64,000 nt of DNA, taken from positions 5,332,001 to 5,396,000 of the forward strand of contig NZ_CP059399.1 of assembly GCF_013744875.1 (NCBI RefSeq), written 5' to 3'. The translations under genes and the position numbers were made by a program. Below the pieces are notes generated by a model, which searched no databases, had not been told where the DNA came from, and worked only from the letters and a program-made list of their open reading frames with translations. Source of the stretch: Nocardia huaxiensis (GTDB lineage: Bacteria > Actinomycetota > Actinomycetes > Mycobacteriales > Mycobacteriaceae). Below are positions 63,869 to 64,000 of the stretch, in pieces (position 1 is the first letter of the stretch; every line of letters starts with the position of its first letter).

Positions 63869-64000
63869 GCGGTGTCCTCGGTGGTGAGCGCACCGGTCAT
63901 GGCTCCGACGAGCTGCTCCAAAGTCACGTCGGCCGCGGTGAATCGGGCTACGCGCTGCCCTAGGCGCAACACTTCGACGCGATCGGCGACGGCCAGTACC
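63865..64000 (-). CDS. Sugar ABC transporter ATP-binding protein, C-terminal end (cut by window edge)
   Basis: The last 44 codons plus one base: VLAVADRVEVLRLGQRVARF, then LEQLVGAMTGAL, the typical C-terminus of RbsA/XylG-type sugar transporter ATPases. The stop overlaps the permease GTG by three bases. The Walker motifs lie outside the window. Confidence 0.88.
   Translation of the reverse strand, partial: VLAVADRVEVLRLGQRVARFTAADVTLEQLVGAMTGALTTEDTA

Overview
The window is high-GC actinobacterial DNA, most likely Nocardia or a close relative in the Nocardiaceae. The reasons are the very GC-rich codon use, frequent GTG starts, tightly overlapping stop/start junctions, a mycobacterial-type nuo cluster, a narGHJI operon with fused-style NarG/NarH Fe-S motifs, and typical actinobacterial families (DUF6907, DUF4913, DUF4253, LppU-like, mycothiol-dependent MPI fold, SAM methyltransferase of the DUF574 type). 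I see no rRNA, tRNA, CRISPR array or intact insertion sequence.

Positions 1-14970 (+) hold the respiratory complex I operon from the 3' end of nuoB to nuoN, almost entirely with 1-4 base overlaps. Its most unusual point is that nuoH and nuoI are one uninterrupted reading frame (6880-8700). A strong hairpin follows nuoN. Positions 15048-27719 are a mosaic of small units: a TetR regulator divergent from a secreted lipase, an epimerase, an SRPBCC protein divergent from a second TetR, an XRE/TPR-type regulator divergent from a resolvase-like small protein and an SMP-30 lactonase, alpha/beta hydrolases, an NmrA-type reductase, a DUF418 membrane protein, and a three-gene hypothetical helical-repeat cluster that appears to carry a frameshift.

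Positions 27723-34463 (-) are narGHJI, the membrane-bound respiratory nitrate reductase, so the window contains both an electron-entry complex (complex I) and an anaerobic terminal reductase. Positions 34617-47266 hold an HdeD-like membrane protein, a frameshifted MFS transporter, DUF4253, an M23 peptidase, a SnoaL-like/TetR pair, a mycothiol-dependent isomerase-fold protein behind a MerR-type promoter, a PanE-like reductase, an epoxide hydrolase/WYL regulator pair, a P450, a lipoprotein, a methyltransferase and a BKACE enzyme.

Positions 47386-61823 hold an antitoxin-like fragment, an FAD monooxygenase/TetR pair, a phytase-like secreted protein, a MerR regulator divergent from an MBL hydrolase, a solo DUF4913 protein, GNAT, a BBE-type FAD oxidoreductase divergent from a LuxR regulator, a methyltransferase, a zinc-finger plus coiled-coil protein, a degraded Rpn-type nuclease/transposase relic, an LppU-like protein, a tautomerase-SDR operon divergent from an HxlR regulator, and a small hypothetical gene. 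Positions 61831-64000 (-) are a sugar ABC importer (ATPase partial, permease, binding lipoprotein).

A recurring theme is the regulator/target pair arranged divergently around a short palindrome; many of these operators are visible and are listed. I did not find a clearly new multi-gene defence or biosynthetic system. The most interesting items are the NuoH-NuoI fusion, the helical-repeat gene split inside one of its own repeats, the zinc-finger/coiled-coil gene with a 12-bp upstream hairpin, and the orphan MerR-type promoter.
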